A DNA stretch of 64,000 nucleotides. Origin: Nemania diffusa (lineage: Eukaryota; Ascomycota; Sordariomycetes; Xylariales; Xylariaceae). Both the position numbers and the translations under genes were made by a program. Shown here piece after piece: positions 23,801 through 35,694 of this stretch (positions are counted from its first letter, which is position 1; the number at the start of each line of letters is the position of its first letter). A model generated the notes under the pieces. It had not been told where the DNA came from, searched no databases, and saw only the letters and a list, made by a program, of their open reading frames with translations. The stretch spans positions 3,720,001-3,784,000 of the forward strand of contig JBBPUQ010000002.1 in the NCBI GenBank assembly GCA_038501195.1, read 5' to 3'.

Positions 23801-26800
23801 GATGGGAGAGCCCATCCATAAGCTTGCCACACGTGGCGTCATCCTCTGGGCTGAGCTGGATAGGACGATATTCAACCTCCCCAAGGAAGCCCTCCAAGCT
23901 CGACTCAAGGACAAGCACGTCCGCGCCGATATAATACGACGGTTGAACGAGGACTTTCAGAAACCGTGGTTCGGCCGCACTACTCTCGGCCAGGTGGTGG
24001 AGCTCACGGATATGAGTTATGGAGACGTGATGCACAGACTTATTAACCTCATGTTCATCAAGCATCAGCAAAGGTGGATTAACCCGTCATATAGGAACCT
24101 GACTCTTAACTTCCTACGGCGCGTTGTGCAGCGCTTTACTACCAACGTTATCGGCGACAACGCCGTGGTCGATACACTTGAGATGGGCGAAGCATTTGAC
24201 AAACATCCCTTATCCGTCGTAACAGAGATTCTCGCCATGTATCAGCAAGCGAGAGCGCAACTCCTAGACTCGCGGGATCGGAAGTACTTGCTAGGGTTAT
24301 GCAGGCGCAGCGGTCAGAAGCCTGTTCCGTTCATACCAGTCCTAGACGAGGACTTTGAGTTTTGGTTTAAAAGGGACTCTTTATGGCAATCCGAGGATCT
24401 AGACGCCGTTGTCGACAGTGACGTCGGTAGAATCTGTATTCTGCAGGGCCCGGTAGCTGCAAGGGCAACAACGATCGCAGATGAACCAATCAAGGATATT
24501 CTCGACGGTGTACACCAGGGTATCATCAAACGTTTGACGAAGGACGTCTATCACGACAAAGAGCACACGATCCCTGTTTTAGAATGGTTCAGCAATACGA
24601 CCGCTGGTCGAACGCAACCTGCGGTTGGCAAGAGGTCATTGCTAGACGTGACATATATGCCAATGGCTCAGCGCACAAGAAGCTACCATATATCAGCTAG
24701 CCCAGAAGCAGTTTTGCCCGAACATAGCGAATGGATCAGCCTACTAGCAGACGGCCAGGATGCGTGGCTCAGCGCACTATTAAAGGCCGAAGTGTTCGTG
24801 CAGGGTCAACGATTCGAGAGTAACCCTATTCGCCGCCTCCTTGTCCCATGCCCAGATATGTTAGTGGAAGTAACACATACCGAAGTATCGGATGAAACTA
24901 TTCTGGTTATGAAGGAAAACATGGGCGGTAGCCACGTTTCCACAATGCAGATAGGTCCGATAGCTGGCGGCCAGATCCCTGTCAGGCTCATTGAGCACCG
25001 TACCGCCTCAAGCCGCCCGGTTGCGCTTTGCCTAATGTATACCTACCACCCTGAATGCAGCTACGCGCCCATTCGTCAAGTACTGGAGTCTCAAAACCTG
25101 CGCCTTAGGCAGTATTACAATGAAATTTGGTTCGGCGAGGATATCCTTCCCCTGGTTGTCGCTGCTGAGGGTACCCGGTTTGAAGGCGGCACGATCAGGG
25201 TCACTGCCAGAGCGATCGAAGACCTGACGGCTGAGCTAGGCAACAAGTCTGAAGCTTATATTGCGCGGTCTGGGCGTGCTGTGCTCGCCCCAATGGACTT
25301 TGCCGTCGTTGTCGCCTGGAAGGCTCTCATGGCGCCTCTCGTTCAGGCCATAGATGCCAATTTGTTGAGACTAGTACATCTTTCCAATAGTTTCAGCGTC
25401 GTCCCTGGATCAGAACCGTTCACGGAGGGTCAGTTGCTGCGCAGTTCATCAGAAATTACTGCTGTGGTTATACAGGACTCGGGTAAGATGGTTGAGGTCC
25501 GGGCCACCATCTCGGGACAGAACGGCGAGCCTCTGATGTACATCACGTCTCAGTTCCTATACCGCGGTGTATACACCGATTTCGAGAATACTTTCAAGCA
25601 TACCAAGGAACCCGACTTCTCCGTTCACATGAAGAGCGCAGCCCACGTCGCAGTCCTGAAGGCGAAGTCCTGGTTCTGCATTCACACCGAGGTTCCAAGT
25701 GACAAGTTCGTTGACAGCAAGCTCTTGTTCCGTCTCCAAACTCGCAGCAAATTTCAAGACAAGACCGTCTTCTCTAGCGTGGAAACTTTCGGCACCGTAT
25801 ACATGATGCTCGCAGCGACTGGCCAGAAGATTCCCGTAGCCTCAGTGAAATATATAGCACACAACCCCTCCAAAGGAAATCCAGTCCTTGAATATCTTCG
25901 TCGTACTGGGTCCGAGCTAAACCAACCCGTACCATTAGAGCACACCATTGCGATCCCTGGCCATAACAACACTCCTCTGGAATTCAAGGCCATGGCTTCT
26001 AACGAGAATTACGCGCGGGTCTCCGGCGACTTCAACCCTATCCATGTCTCGCGCGTGATTTCCCAGTACGCTAAGCTACCCGGCACTATAGCGCACGGTA
26101 TGCACATCAGTGGGCAAGTCAGGAACTTGGTGGAGAAACACGTCGGCGAACAGAGGATGCGAGAGTACCATACTGAGTTCGTAGGCATGGTTCTGCCAGG
26201 CGACTCGATCGAAGTCCGACTTCGGCACATGGCCATGTTGTCCGGCTGCAAGGTGGTTGAGTTTGAGGCCATAAAGGCCAACGGCAGCAGCACAGAAGAA
26301 GTATTGATTGGCAGGGCGATCGTTGAGCAGCCTCCTACTGCTTATGTCTTTACCGGTCAGGGTTCCCAGGAGCAGGGTATGGGCATGGACCTGTACGAGA
26401 AGAGCGCTGTGGCGAGGGAGGTGTGGGACCGTGCTGATTCACATCTTTTGGAAACCTTTGGTGTGTTCTTCCTTTCTTCATCTCCTTGCTCTATTACTCT
26501 TGTGCGCCTACTTTCTCACAAAATCTGACTGACATGGCAGGCTTCTCTATCCTCGATATTGTTCGAAACAATCCCAAGGAGTTCACGGTCCACTTTGGAG
26601 GCTCCCGAGGGAGGAAGATTCGCGCCAACTACCAGGATATGCGGTGCGCCGACGGCCAGCCCATCTTCGGGGCCATCACGGTGAAGACTTCGTCTTACAC
26701 ATTCCGAAGCCCAGGCGGGCTCCTTTCGATGACTCAGTTTACACAGCCAGCGCTGACGTTGATGCAACTGGCTGCATTCCGTGACCTAGAGGCGCGCGGC

Positions 26801-27556
26801 ATCGTTGACGACCAAGGATGCGTCTACGCTGGGCATTCGCTAGGCGAGTATAGTGCGCTTGCTTGCGTTTCGCAGGTCATGCCCGTCGAGACACTAGTAT
26901 CTGTCGTCTTCTACCGCGGTTTGTGCATGCAAGTGGCCGTAGAGCGCGACGAAGCAGGCCGCTCGGATTATGCCATGTGTGCCGTGAACCCTTCACGTGT
27001 CGGCTGCCCATGCAGCGAGGACACGCTGCGCGATATTGTGCGGACCATTCGTGATACGACAGGGTCCTTGATCGAGATTGTAAACCTGAACGTGAGCAAC
27101 ATACAATACGTCTGCGCTGGTGAGCTGCGCGCTCTCGATGTGCTGATGGGTGTCCTGGATGGCCTCTCCTCAACAGGGGTACGGAGTGATGCCGAAGAAC
27201 AGGGGAATCAACAATTAAAATCTCTAGTGAAAGTGGCCATCCGAAATACCCAGTCCAAGCCGAAGCCCCTCAAACTGACGCGGGGTTGCGCGACCATTCC
27301 TCTCGATGGAATCGACGTTCCTTTTCATAGCACCTATCTCCGGTCAGGAGTGGAATCGTTCCGGACGTTCCTACGCGACAGGCTAACGGTGGAGAATATC
27401 GACCCAGCGAGGCTGGTGGACAAGTATATACCCAACGTTGTCGCACGGCCCTTTGAGCTCACCAGAGAGTTTTGCGAGTACGTCTACAAGACGACAGGTT
27501 CGCCACGTATTGGCCAGGTGCTTCAAGATTGGCAGTCCTTCTCAGCTAGCACATAG
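20878..27556 (+). CDS. Fatty acid synthase beta subunit
   Basis: Predicted 2118-aa partner of the alpha subunit. I read four exons: 20878-22422, 22520-23323, 23469-26460 and 26541-27556. Introns are 97, 145 and 80 nt; the first has a GCTAAC branch and CAG acceptor, and joining restores L-I-K-L-I followed by the conserved V-N-W-E-K-A block, H-H-S-C-E-D-F-H and the G-F-S-I-L-D block. Domains in order: acetyltransferase (G-H-S-Q-G, Ser305), FMN enoyl reductase (G-A-T-H-I-L-D-F-G-P-G-G linker, A-G-M-T-P-T, His779/His780), dehydratase hot-dog region (G-D-F-N-P-I-H, Asp1637 and His1642), and malonyl/palmitoyl transferase (T-G-Q-G-S-Q and A-G-H-S-L-G, Ser1880). All catalytic motifs are present, so the subunit looks functional. 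The full set of reductive domains means it can make a saturated acyl chain. Secondary-metabolism homologues (StcK, HexB) supply starter units to a PKS; none is found here. Confidence 0.94.
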
Positions 27557-28386
27557 CTCATTTGCGGTCGGAAGTTTTCCGACTGGGGCATTAATTACAT
27601 AGAAGCTAAGGATAAGTAAAGAAAACATAATTTTGAAGGGAACTTAAAGGAGGGAGTTTGTTGCAGAGGCGATAGAGAAAGACCTGACAATGTCCGTGAG
27701 AAGTCTTTAACATATACTGTGTCTTATATAAACTTTCCCATAGAGGCCGAAGCAAACCAATTATATATTTAGTCATGGAATAATGTTTTGATTATATGAC
27801 AAGTTGAATTTTAGCAATCAAAGGAGCAGTAAAAGGGCCAAGGCCGTTTAGGGACTCTGTGGGACGGCGATGTTACTCGTAAAGTTGAGCTTCCGGTTAC
27901 CATGAGTTTTAGGTAGATACCGGGCAAGGGGCTGGAATAAGTGGGTCATACAGCATAGCCACAGATGAGCCACATTACACCACCCCCTTTCGAGCTCCTA
28001 ATCCCAATGAGAATTCCAATGAACCAAAATCCAATTGTTTCATATATGGAAGTACAAAATTCTGTTGGAGGTTGCTGCCATTGTTCGAAAGAATCCGCCC
28101 CTACAATTTGTTACCCAAGAGGAAATACTTTGTCTGCTTCCTCACAATTCTTAACATCATGCAGTTCATGTGCCGTTTGTGAATCCCTCAACCCTATATG
28201 GATACTAAGGGATTTATGTACAAACCACGTGGACAGATTCCGATTCATTATCCGCAGATCGAGTTTAGAGACGACAAAGATCAACTTGGCCAATCAAGAT
28301 AGTTCTCGGATATCAGCCTCTAGATCCTAGAAACTAAACGAAAAGACCTTGCAATCGGTGAAAGCTCGAGCTCCGTGACGATCTAG
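27557..28386. other. Intergenic, no gene seen
   Basis: This follows the FAS beta stop codon. A 121-codon open frame on the plus strand at 27965-28330 has no recognisable domain, irregular composition and a competing frame on the other strand, so I do not call it a gene. Confidence 0.45.
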
Positions 28387-28815
28387 GCATCTGCGGATGA
28401 TGACAGCAACTTAGGTCAGACCATGATTATCATCGATGGCCGACCAATTAGACCGATCAACGATAGTCAAGTTGCTCATCTTTGGCTCTCGCAGTGTTCG
28501 CACAACCACCCAAATTGCCTACTCCGAGGAGGGGTATAATCAATAGAATCAACAGGCCACACATTACCAACACGGCTGATCGATGTTTGTCACGGCAATA
28601 ATCCTAAGCAGTCCCTTCTCAGGGCTTGCATCAAGCCTATCACGGAACATAGCTGCAACACTACACCACAACACTGCTGCAAAAGTAGAACGCTATCAAA
28701 GTCGGAACCTTGGCCGTTTGCACTTATTTATGTATGGGACCGTGACCAAACCTTATTAGACTCCAGGGTCTTCATTACAGCAAACGGCCAGCATCATGTC
28801 ATAATCAGGCAGTAA
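28387..28815 (+). pseudogene. Degraded HET-domain (heterokaryon incompatibility) gene fragment
   Basis: One plus-strand frame carries HET-family landmarks through an internal stop. First comes a helix ending H-L-W-L-S-Q-C-S-H-N-H-P-N-C, the usual cysteine-bearing segment that precedes many fungal HET domains. A TAA follows at 28537-28539. In the same frame comes H-T-L-P-T-R-L-I-D-V, a common HET lead-in, and later F-A-L-I-Y-V-W-D, where intact proteins have A-L-S-Y-V-W-G, followed by an F-I-T-A-N-G-Q segment. The frame closes with TAA at 28813 and has TAG before its start. The internal TAA could be CAA changed by RIP-like C-to-T mutation. The rest of the gene is not readable. The family call rests on these short motifs. 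Confidence 0.5.
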
Positions 28816-29032
28816 GTCGGCCCCCGTGGCAACCTAACCATACTATAATATCGTATGAGTATGTACTCAGAGCGGGGTAGGTGACATTACTGCTGATGCC
28901 CGTCAACTAGGTAGTAATCAGTGTGAGCCTGACATACATATAATAGCAGTAATCCGTAATAAGATGGTATTCGTAGACCACAAGTGTATTTTGATCTCAA
29001 CATACTTCACCAGCACACAGGCGGGGAGAGAG

Positions 29033-30271
29033 ATGGAGAACCCCGACGCATCCGACCTGTGCATCATCTGCAACAAACCAAATGCCCTCCGTTGCAAGCG
29101 GTGCAGAAGCGCCTCGTACTGCTCTAAACTATGCCAACGGGGTGATTTCCCAATTCACAAACTTCTTTGCACAAAGTTTTCTGCATTTAATATTACAGAA
29201 AGACCGACGAAGGAACACTTTCGCGCCATCTTGTTCCCGGTAGACCAGAGGCAACCTAAGCTAATATGGCTTCATTGCAAGTGGCGGGAACCTGAAGATG
29301 AGGACTATAGAAGATTCCAATCTCCAAATGCCACGCCATATCTGAACGACCACGGGCATGAGGTTCATATTCACTATAACATTGTACTCGCCAGACATCT
29401 TTCTAATAGAGTCTGTGTTTCTTATCGCGATACTTTTCTCATCGATGGATCGGTTCCTAATCGCAGCATCGAAGCTATAACCGATACTATCGCTGGGTAC
29501 CATCATGACTGGCGTGGCCCTATGATTGCGTACGGGAAGGATGGTTCCGATTTTGACCCAGCAGAATGCAGAGACATCGACATGAACGATTTCCGACATG
29601 TTGCTGACTACCTCAACTCATATGGATCTGACCTTACATCAGTTCCCACTGTATCACCCGCCTACGGTAGGAAGATCAAAGGCGTCAAGATTAACTGTCT
29701 TGGGGATCAAAAATTATTCAACAAACCACATTTCGAAAAGATTGAGTTGTCTGCAACCAATACTATCTTTGAAGATTACGAAAGCTCAGATATTGCTACA
29801 CGTATCGGTCTCCCGATCTTGACTAAACGATGTTTCCCCCACCCAAATTGGGCAAATGTTCAAAACTCGGAATTATTTAAGAACGAAAGCCCATACAATA
29901 ACCAGGACGCCACGTTTCTACATTTGTCTCTTGATCAGAAAGATGACTTTGATCCTTCTCACGGCCGTCTAGGGTTCGGCTGGGCGCCCATGCAATGGCA
30001 AAACCATGTAGGAACTGCGATTGTTGTACGCAAGGATATGAAGCCACTGTTACCATGGCAAATGGAGGTGCTGTGCAGCTACTGTCGTTACCACGCCAGA
30101 GACTGCCTGGCACACACAATGGGGGAGTACGCACCTGACGATCCTATGTCAAAGGACCTGGCCCTTTCCATGATATGCCGGCCGACGTTTTCGATCTGGT
30201 GGTATAGAATGTGTAACGAAAAGCGCGCGAAGGGGGAGGCTAATAATGACCCATTCCCTTACAATGTCTAA
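29033..30271 (+). CDS. MYND zinc-finger protein of unknown function
   Basis: Predicted 412-aa protein with an N-terminal MYND finger: Cys10, Cys13, Cys21, Cys24, Cys30, Cys34, His42 and Cys46, the full C-x2-C / C-x2-C-x5-C-x3-C / H-x3-C pattern. MYND fingers bind zinc and usually mediate protein-protein contact with proline-rich partners. The remaining 360 residues carry no catalytic motif I recognise. They contain a conserved-looking W-L-H-C-K-W block and a C-terminal half rich in Trp, Cys and Asp, and resemble the fungus-specific proteins that pair a MYND finger with an uncharacterised domain. I chose the ATG at 29033, next to M-E-N-P-D, rather than the in-frame one at 28964, because the finger begins nine residues later and the upstream extension looks non-coding; the longer 435-aa form is possible. 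No intron is needed. Confidence 0.8.
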   Translation: MENPDASDLCIICNKPNALRCKRCRSASYCSKLCQRGDFPIHKLLCTKFSAFNITERPTKEHFRAILFPVDQRQPKLIWLHCKWREPEDEDYRRFQSPNATPYLNDHGHEVHIHYNIVLARHLSNRVCVSYRDTFLIDGSVPNRSIEAITDTIAGYHHDWRGPMIAYGKDGSDFDPAECRDIDMNDFRHVADYLNSYGSDLTSVPTVSPAYGRKIKGVKINCLGDQKLFNKPHFEKIELSATNTIFEDYESSDIATRIGLPILTKRCFPHPNWANVQNSELFKNESPYNNQDATFLHLSLDQKDDFDPSHGRLGFGWAPMQWQNHVGTAIVVRKDMKPLLPWQMEVLCSYCRYHARDCLAHTMGEYAPDDPMSKDLALSMICRPTFSIWWYRMCNEKRAKGEANNDPFPYNV

Positions 30272-31011
30272 TAAATATCTAGAATCAAGCTGGATATTAT
30301 AGCGCTAGTTGGACTGCCTTTTCATGTAGGATATAAAGTCTTATTTGTAATCAATCATTTCAATATGTTCGGACGATAATTCTGGAAATCGCCGTGCCGT
30401 AGATAGGAAAAGATGAAAGGAACATGCCATGGTTACGAGGAACTTACAAATAATGAATCCTCGTGTGAAGCTGTATTATGGGCAAAAAGGACGCCGAAAT
30501 TTTGTTAGGTAGTTTGGTCGTGCATCCCAAAATGGCCAAATATTATCTACTGGCTTCCGAAAAGATTCGCAACAAATTTGTGGTATTCGTGGACGCTTGT
30601 ATACTCGAATTTGTAGGCATACCCCCTTTCGATGGAGATTTCGGTTTGCTCGATGACCAACATCCTGTATACTACAGCAGGCTATGAGTAGTTTTAGGGC
30701 TTATACAATACTTGTTGCATTGTATATGTATCTCCTAGTACAGGAGATGATCAGGTTCCATGCTGGCAAGCATGGGGGACTATAGTTAAGTCTCAAGCCT
30801 TACGAATAGATTTTCTGTCAGCTAGAGAGAGTGTGGGAACTACGGCCTAACATGATGTTTTCAGTCCCTCTACGTGAAACACCGTTAGTAGTAGACTTCT
30901 TTCCAACACAATTTAATATCCATTCTTCTTAAATCACAAACAAAATGAAAATTAATATCTCGTGTACAACTAGCTTTATGGGCACTGTACATAATATTAG
31001 TTCTTAACATA
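30272..31011. other. Intergenic up to the transposon boundary
   Basis: Apart from the small open frame at 30478-30687 nothing is recognisable. The segment ends with TTAACATA, the left copy of the 8-bp duplication flanking the hAT element. Confidence 0.5.
30478..30687 (+). CDS. Small hypothetical protein, doubtful
   Basis: A 69-codon frame has its own ATG and a protein-like composition: a Lys-rich start, then a hydrophobic F-V-V-F-V-D-A-C-I-L-E-F-V stretch and an acidic, Asp-rich tail. No family is recognised. It lies 206 bp after the MYND gene on the same strand and could be the relic of a longer gene. Chance occurrence is quite possible. Confidence 0.2.
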   Translation: MGKKDAEILLGSLVVHPKMAKYYLLASEKIRNKFVVFVDACILEFVGIPPFDGDFGLLDDQHPVYYSRL

Positions 31012-31522
31012 TAGCGCTCATTTTAAGTAAAACAATATTTTGACTGTTTAATAGATAATTTGACTAATTAAAACAAAACAAACATAGTTGAATTGATTGC
31101 TAAGCAAATCAAAGATTTTTTGTTTTATTTATATTTGCTAGTTATTTTTAAATAATTTTTTTTTTTTTTGAATTTTTTTTTGTTATTTTTTAGTAAAAAA
31201 AAAACTATTTAAAAAATATAATATTTTTTTACTTAAGTAATAATTTATTTTAAAACTTATATTAACTAATTAATAAAAACTTTTTTTTATTTATTAAGCT
31301 TATTTATTTATTTATTTATTTAATTAATATTAATTTAATTATAGCTTTTAAATTAATTACTTTTTTTTTTGTTATAAATTATTTTTAACTTTTAATTTTT
31401 AATTATTTATAACTTTATATATTTTATATATAATATTAAATTATTATTAAATTTATATTTAATATAACTAAAGTTATTTAATAATATTATTTTTATAATA
31501 GCGTTACTTTTTTTTTTAGTAG

Positions 31523-31825
31523 TAGTTACAGCTAAACTGCATTTATTATATAAAAAAACAGTATGTAAAAAATATACTAAAGCATTTATTACACTTTGTA
31601 ATAAACATTTACTTTATTGTACTAAAAGCAAACAATAAAAATATAACAAATAATATTAAAACAATAGAAAAAATATTTACTACAAAAAAAAAAGCTTGTA
31701 TATAATCGAGCTTGCTGTTACAAACTTAATTCTTTTTTTTTTTTTTTTTTTTAGCTTAGTATTTTTTCCTAAATATATAATATTTCTATATATGCTATAT
31801 TAGCTGTTTTTTTTTAGTTTTTACA
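31523..31825 (+). repeat. 5' LTR of the gypsy element
   Basis: This 303-bp repeat matches 38470-38771. It begins TAGTTACAGC (right copy TAATTATAGC, suggesting an unmutated TGGTTACAGC) and ends TTACA. Differences between copies are transitions, some mutated in one copy and some in the other. Confidence 0.85.
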
Positions 31826-34800
31826 ATATTAAGCTCGTTTTATTTATTTGTTATAAGTTAATATTAAAAAGTTTAACTTAATATTAATTTAACACTGATT
31901 TAATATTAAACATATTTAATACTAATACTAAAATACTGATTTATTACTAAATACTGAATTTTTTACTTAATATTGAATTTTTTTATACTTTTTATACTAA
32001 TTTTATATTTTAAAAAAATACTAAGCTATAATACTGCAAGTTTTTTTAGCACTTAAAAAAAAAGAAAAAAAAAAATGCTTGTACTAAGCGATTTTTATTT
32101 TTATTTCGAAAATAAAAATAGTTATTTTAACGCAAAAAAAGCAGCTTTGAATTTTTTAGCTAAAAAGTTTATAATTTATAATATTACTTTATAAAAAACT
32201 GCATTAAAGTTTGCTAAAAAACACTTTAATAGTTTTAAAAAAAGTATTTATTAATAGTATTAAAACTATATAAAAAACGAAATAATACAAAATTTTTATA
32301 TGTTTTACTTAATTGTTAATAAAATTTAACGAAATATTTTTTTTTAAATAAAAAATAAACGCAAATTAACTTACTAATAAAAATAATGCTATATATATAA
32401 AACATTTTTTTTATTTAATATAGTAAAACATAAGTTCAAAAATAAAAAGTTTACTATTAACTACAATATTTAAAAAAAGTTAAACAAAATTAAACTCAAA
32501 CTTGTTTTTAATAAAATATATATTTGTATTATTATAACTTAAATATTTTATAAAGCAATAAACTAGCTATATACTATAGCTTTTAACAGTAGTTAAAATT
32601 AAAATTACTTATATATTATTTGCTATATTATAAAAAATTTTATATAAAAAAATAAACAGTTTTTGCAAAAAATTAAAGTGAAACTAGTTAAAAACAAGCA
32701 AGTTTTAAAAATATACAAAAAAAAGATTGAAAAACTACAAAACTACAACGAAGTTTTTTAAAAAGCTCTGGTTAAAATACACAAAAAAACACCTACTATA
32801 TAAATTACTACTGAGCAAAAACTTACCTAATAAATATTTACTTAGCAGCTTTTTATTTAAAAAAATCACACTTATATAAATAATATTAACAGCAAAGCTA
32901 CCTTTAGTTAATTTATTTTAACAAAAAACATTTTATTTATTACTATATCCGAAAAAACTACTTAAAACTAAATTATTTAAAACAATTTAAACTTTAAAAT
33001 AAATACTTAAAAGCTTATTACTTTATATATATTTATTTCAAAAAGCTTTATTTATAATATATTTATTTTAAAAAATACTACTTAAAAAAGCAGTTATAAA
33101 AAAAGTACAACACTAAGTTTAACGTTTTTAAACAGTAAAAAATAAAGTATAAAAATAACAGATTTTTTTGTTTTTATTAACAATACTTTTTTAAACAGTA
33201 AACTTGCAATTAAATTTTATTATTAATATTTATTTATAAAAAATAAACTTTAAATAAATATAAACTATTTTATAAACGAACAAAACTAAATATACTATAT
33301 TTTAAAATGTATAAGCGGATTAGCTGCTTTAAAAATTATTTTATTTGTAAAACAAGTTTTAAAACAAAACAGTTTTATATATATAACTATTGTAAAAGTT
33401 TTAAAACATTTACTAAAGTTGTACAGCAACTTTTATAAATATAAAAAAGCTTGAACTAAATATAAAAAAATCAAAATAAAAAAACTAGAAACATTTTTAA
33501 ATTTTTAACTTAAGTTTGTTAAATTAACTAGCTAAGTTTATATATTTTAAACTAACTACAAACAAAATTTATATAATAAACTATTAAAACAATTAAACAA
33601 AGTAATAATATTTAATATAAACAGTTTTAAAATTATTTTTAACATTTATTATTTTTATATTTAAATTGCTAATTATTAACAATATAAAAATTTTATTAAT
33701 AATTTTATTTTATAAAAAACTAGTTAACAGCTGTTAAAATATAATACAGTTAATATTTTAAAAAACTTATTTACAAAAAACTTACTTTTATAGAATTTAT
33801 TTATAAAACTATTACTTAATAAAACTGCGTTTTCAATTACTAAACAACATTTTTTTATTTTAGTACTTAAAAAATTAAAAAACAGGCATAAGTTTTATAT
33901 AAAACTGTAATATAAAAAAAAAGTAATTTTAATACAAAAAAGTTTCTATTTTATTTGTTATAAAGCTAGTTATTAGAACACTAACTATTTGTACTATAAA
34001 AAATATAAATATTTAAATATTGCTTAAGTTGTAGCAATTATAAAAAAAGAAATAAGTTATTTCAAAAACGACTAAAAAGTCAATATAAAAAAAAAAAGTT
34101 CAAAAAACAAAAAAGCTTAAAACAACTAGTTTTTTTTTTTAAGCTTATTACACTGTTAACTTTAAATTTAAATTAATATAAAAAAGTTTTATTCGATTTT
34201 TTAAAAAAAAATTTTAAAAAAAAGCTCTTGTTAATAATTTGTTTAATAATATTTAATAAACTAAAACTTTTTACTTCTGTTTTAATTAATATAAAAACTA
34301 AAGTATATTTATATATAAATATTTGATTTGCTAAAAAAATAATACAACTTTTAAACTTTTTTGAACTATTTAGTTTCAAACTTATTTTTATTACAAAATA
34401 CAATAGCAACAGCAATTAAAAAATTACTAAAGTACTAAATGTTTATTTTTATATTAATGTATATATTATTTAAAATGTTTTTATAATAATACTAAATATA
34501 AAATATAATATAATTGTTAAACAGAAGTTTTTTATATATTATAACATGTTAATTAACTGCTAAAAGCAAAAACTAATATTTTTTACTACAAAAAAAAAAA
34601 AGTTTATTAAAAATATATTGTTAAATAAAATAAAAAAATTAAAAAGCTTAAGTTATTAAATTAATACTATATAATAAAACAAATTGTTTAAAACTAAAAT
34701 AACTTAAAAAATATAAAATATTATTTAGTTATAAAACTTGTTTATTATAAAAAAACAAATTTTTTAGTTAAAAGTTATATATAAAAAATTAAATAAAAAA

Positions 34801-35694
34801 ACAAAAAAATACTTTTTTATAATTAGTTTTATTTATATTATATTTAAACTTTTTCGATGTATTATTAATTTGTTTAAAAAAAACTAAATAAAATATAAGT
34901 TATAAAAAATAGAAATATTATTAGCAAATAATAGTAAAATAAAGCTACTTTAAAAAAACCTACTTAAAAAAGCTTTATTAAAAAAAAAACTCAAGCTAAA
35001 AAACTGTTACAGCAAATATAAACTGCAAAAAAACGCTATAAAGTAGTATAAACATCAATTTGTTAATATTTTTATATTAAATATTACAACTTTTGTTATA
35101 ATAATACATTAAAAAAACACCAAATTATATAAAATAACTTTTTTGTACAAAATAAACTTAATAATTGTTTAAAAAAAGTCCAAATTAAAAAACTTAAAAA
35201 AAAACTTTTAAAAAATAGTTAAACAAGTAATATTTACAAAATATTACAAATATTTTAATGTGTTTAATAAAAAAACTTCTAATTAGATACTATTTCGAAA
35301 ATATAAAGTCGATTACTAAATTAAACTTATAAAAAATCTAAAAAACTTAAAATATAGCATTTTATATAAAATGTTTTTAAAAAAAGCTAAAACTTATAAG
35401 TAATATATATATAAAAATTTAATAAAAAGTTTTATTAAGCTTACTATAGCACTTTAAATAGTATTAATTTTATTTGTACAAAAAAGCAACAGATTTTTAA
35501 AACTATATATAAATTACTAAAAACTAAACTTTTTAACACAAAAAAACTAATACTTTTTACTTTTAATTAATAAAACATTTATTTGTTTTATAAAAGTAAA
35601 AATTTATACTAAGTTGAACATAAAGCAAATATTTTACTATATACATATAGTAAAAAAATGTAAATTTTTAACTATATTTTATATACAATATAAA

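Noticed and set aside
27965..28330. 121-codon open frame with several Cys as a secreted Cys-rich protein
   Set aside because: It has no signal peptide, an irregular composition and a competing antisense frame, and it lies beside a HET pseudogene.
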